A stretch of 64,000 nucleotides of DNA from Nocardioides sp. zg-1228 (GTDB lineage: Bacteria > Actinomycetota > Actinomycetes > Propionibacteriales > Nocardioidaceae). Shown here in pieces: positions 63,780 through 64,000 of this stretch. A model generated the notes under the pieces. That model was not told where the DNA came from, ran no database searches, and was given only the letters and a program-made list of their open reading frames with translations. Each line of letters begins with the position of its first letter. Within the stretch, counting starts at the first letter, position 1. The DNA lies in the NCBI RefSeq assembly GCF_017086465.1, contig NZ_CP070961.1, positions 1,240,001-1,304,000 of the forward strand, written 5' to 3'. Position numbers and translations under genes: made by a program.

Positions 63780-63863
63780 GGTCTCGACCTCTCGTCCGGC
63801 AGAACGGGTGAGAGGTCACCGTAGCCAAGCCCGGCACCGAGGGACAGGGGTGCCGCGTCCCCG

Positions 63864-64000
63864 TCAGTCGAGCACCGGCGGCGCCTGCCGGGTGCGCAGG
63901 GTGCTGACCGAGCCGGGGCCGCGACGGGGCACGTCGGGGTCGGTGTCGTCGTCCGCCGCGCCCAGGAACGACAGGGCGGCGTCGTGGAGGTGGCCGTTGG
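63864..64000 (-). CDS. 3' end of a gene cut by the window
   Basis: In-frame to the window end with stop at 63864. The visible C-terminus is NGHLHDAALSFLGAADDDTD then PDVPRRGPGSVSTLRTRQ and PPVLD. Not recognised; the N-terminal part lies outside the window. Confidence 0.55.
   Translation of the reverse strand, partial: NGHLHDAALSFLGAADDDTDPDVPRRGPGSVSTLRTRQAPPVLD

Noticed and set aside
1..64000. tRNA, rRNA or insertion sequences
   Set aside because: I looked for tRNA-like cloverleaf ends, rRNA segments and transposase motifs and found none I could support.

Overview
The window is very GC-rich, gene-dense chromosomal DNA from an actinomycete, most likely a Nocardioidaceae member (Nocardioides-like). 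This is inferred from GTG starts with GTGA/ATGA gene overlaps, F420-type luciferase-like oxidoreductases, a DUF222/HNH (13E12-type) gene with a mycobacterial-type SOS box, a DevR/DevS-like pair, a BTAD regulator, GAF-ANTAR and DUF5709/DUF3618 proteins. I saw no rRNA, tRNA, CRISPR array, insertion sequence or prophage.

Layout. 0-5 kb: fragment of a FAD enzyme, GAF-ANTAR regulator, CsoR/CstR-like repressor with its operator, siderophore-interacting protein, and a DevS/DevR-like two-component pair. 5-17.5 kb: a stress and redox neighbourhood. It holds an internally duplicated small protein, an alpha/beta hydrolase, a broken DUF2200 gene, a KA-rich tail protein, DUF4383, an MBL-fold hydrolase, a BTAD regulator facing Mn catalase plus a putative Mn transporter, hemerythrin, a zinc alcohol dehydrogenase and a four-gene envelope-type operon. 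Several of these carry GGGTAC hexamers 8-9 nt from the start codon, which suggests leaderless SigB/SigF-type promoters. 17.5-30.4 kb: desaturase, YbdK-type ligase, an unusual FAD-oxidoreductase/TTC38-like TPR fusion, GNAT, Asp/Glu racemase, ACC deaminase, CDF transporter, two luciferase-like oxidoreductases and small proteins.

30.4-38.8 kb: a complete phenylacetate catabolic cluster. paaABCDE-paaI are translationally coupled or tightly spaced, paaZ is divergent (with a one-base frameshift), and a TetR regulator (PaaR type) and paaK follow. A near-perfect 20-bp palindrome lies between paaZ and paaA. 39-46 kb: SNF2 helicase, DUF5709, a degenerate subtilisin-like protein, and a soluble Ser/Thr kinase at the end of an ABC exporter operon. 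46-51 kb: pterin dehydratase/VOC fusion, SOS-box HNH gene, cold-shock/DUF1294, MazF-like toxin, DinB. 50.7-55.9 kb: an acyl-CoA dehydrogenase operon of five genes, divergent from a TetR gene, with a perfect 19-bp palindrome between them. 55.9-64 kb: secreted metalloprotease, cytidylyltransferase, DUF445, secreted PLD-like protein, S4 protein, an ABC-2 exporter whose ATPase is frameshifted, FKBP, CBS protein, and a gene cut by the window end.

The strongest items for follow-up are: the shared GGGTAC-N8/9-ATG architecture; the FAD-TPR fusion; the apparently inactive subtilase; the two LuxR/NarL relics facing two ABC exporters; two single-base frameshifts; and tandem repeats that duplicate a gene's last codons together with its stop codon.
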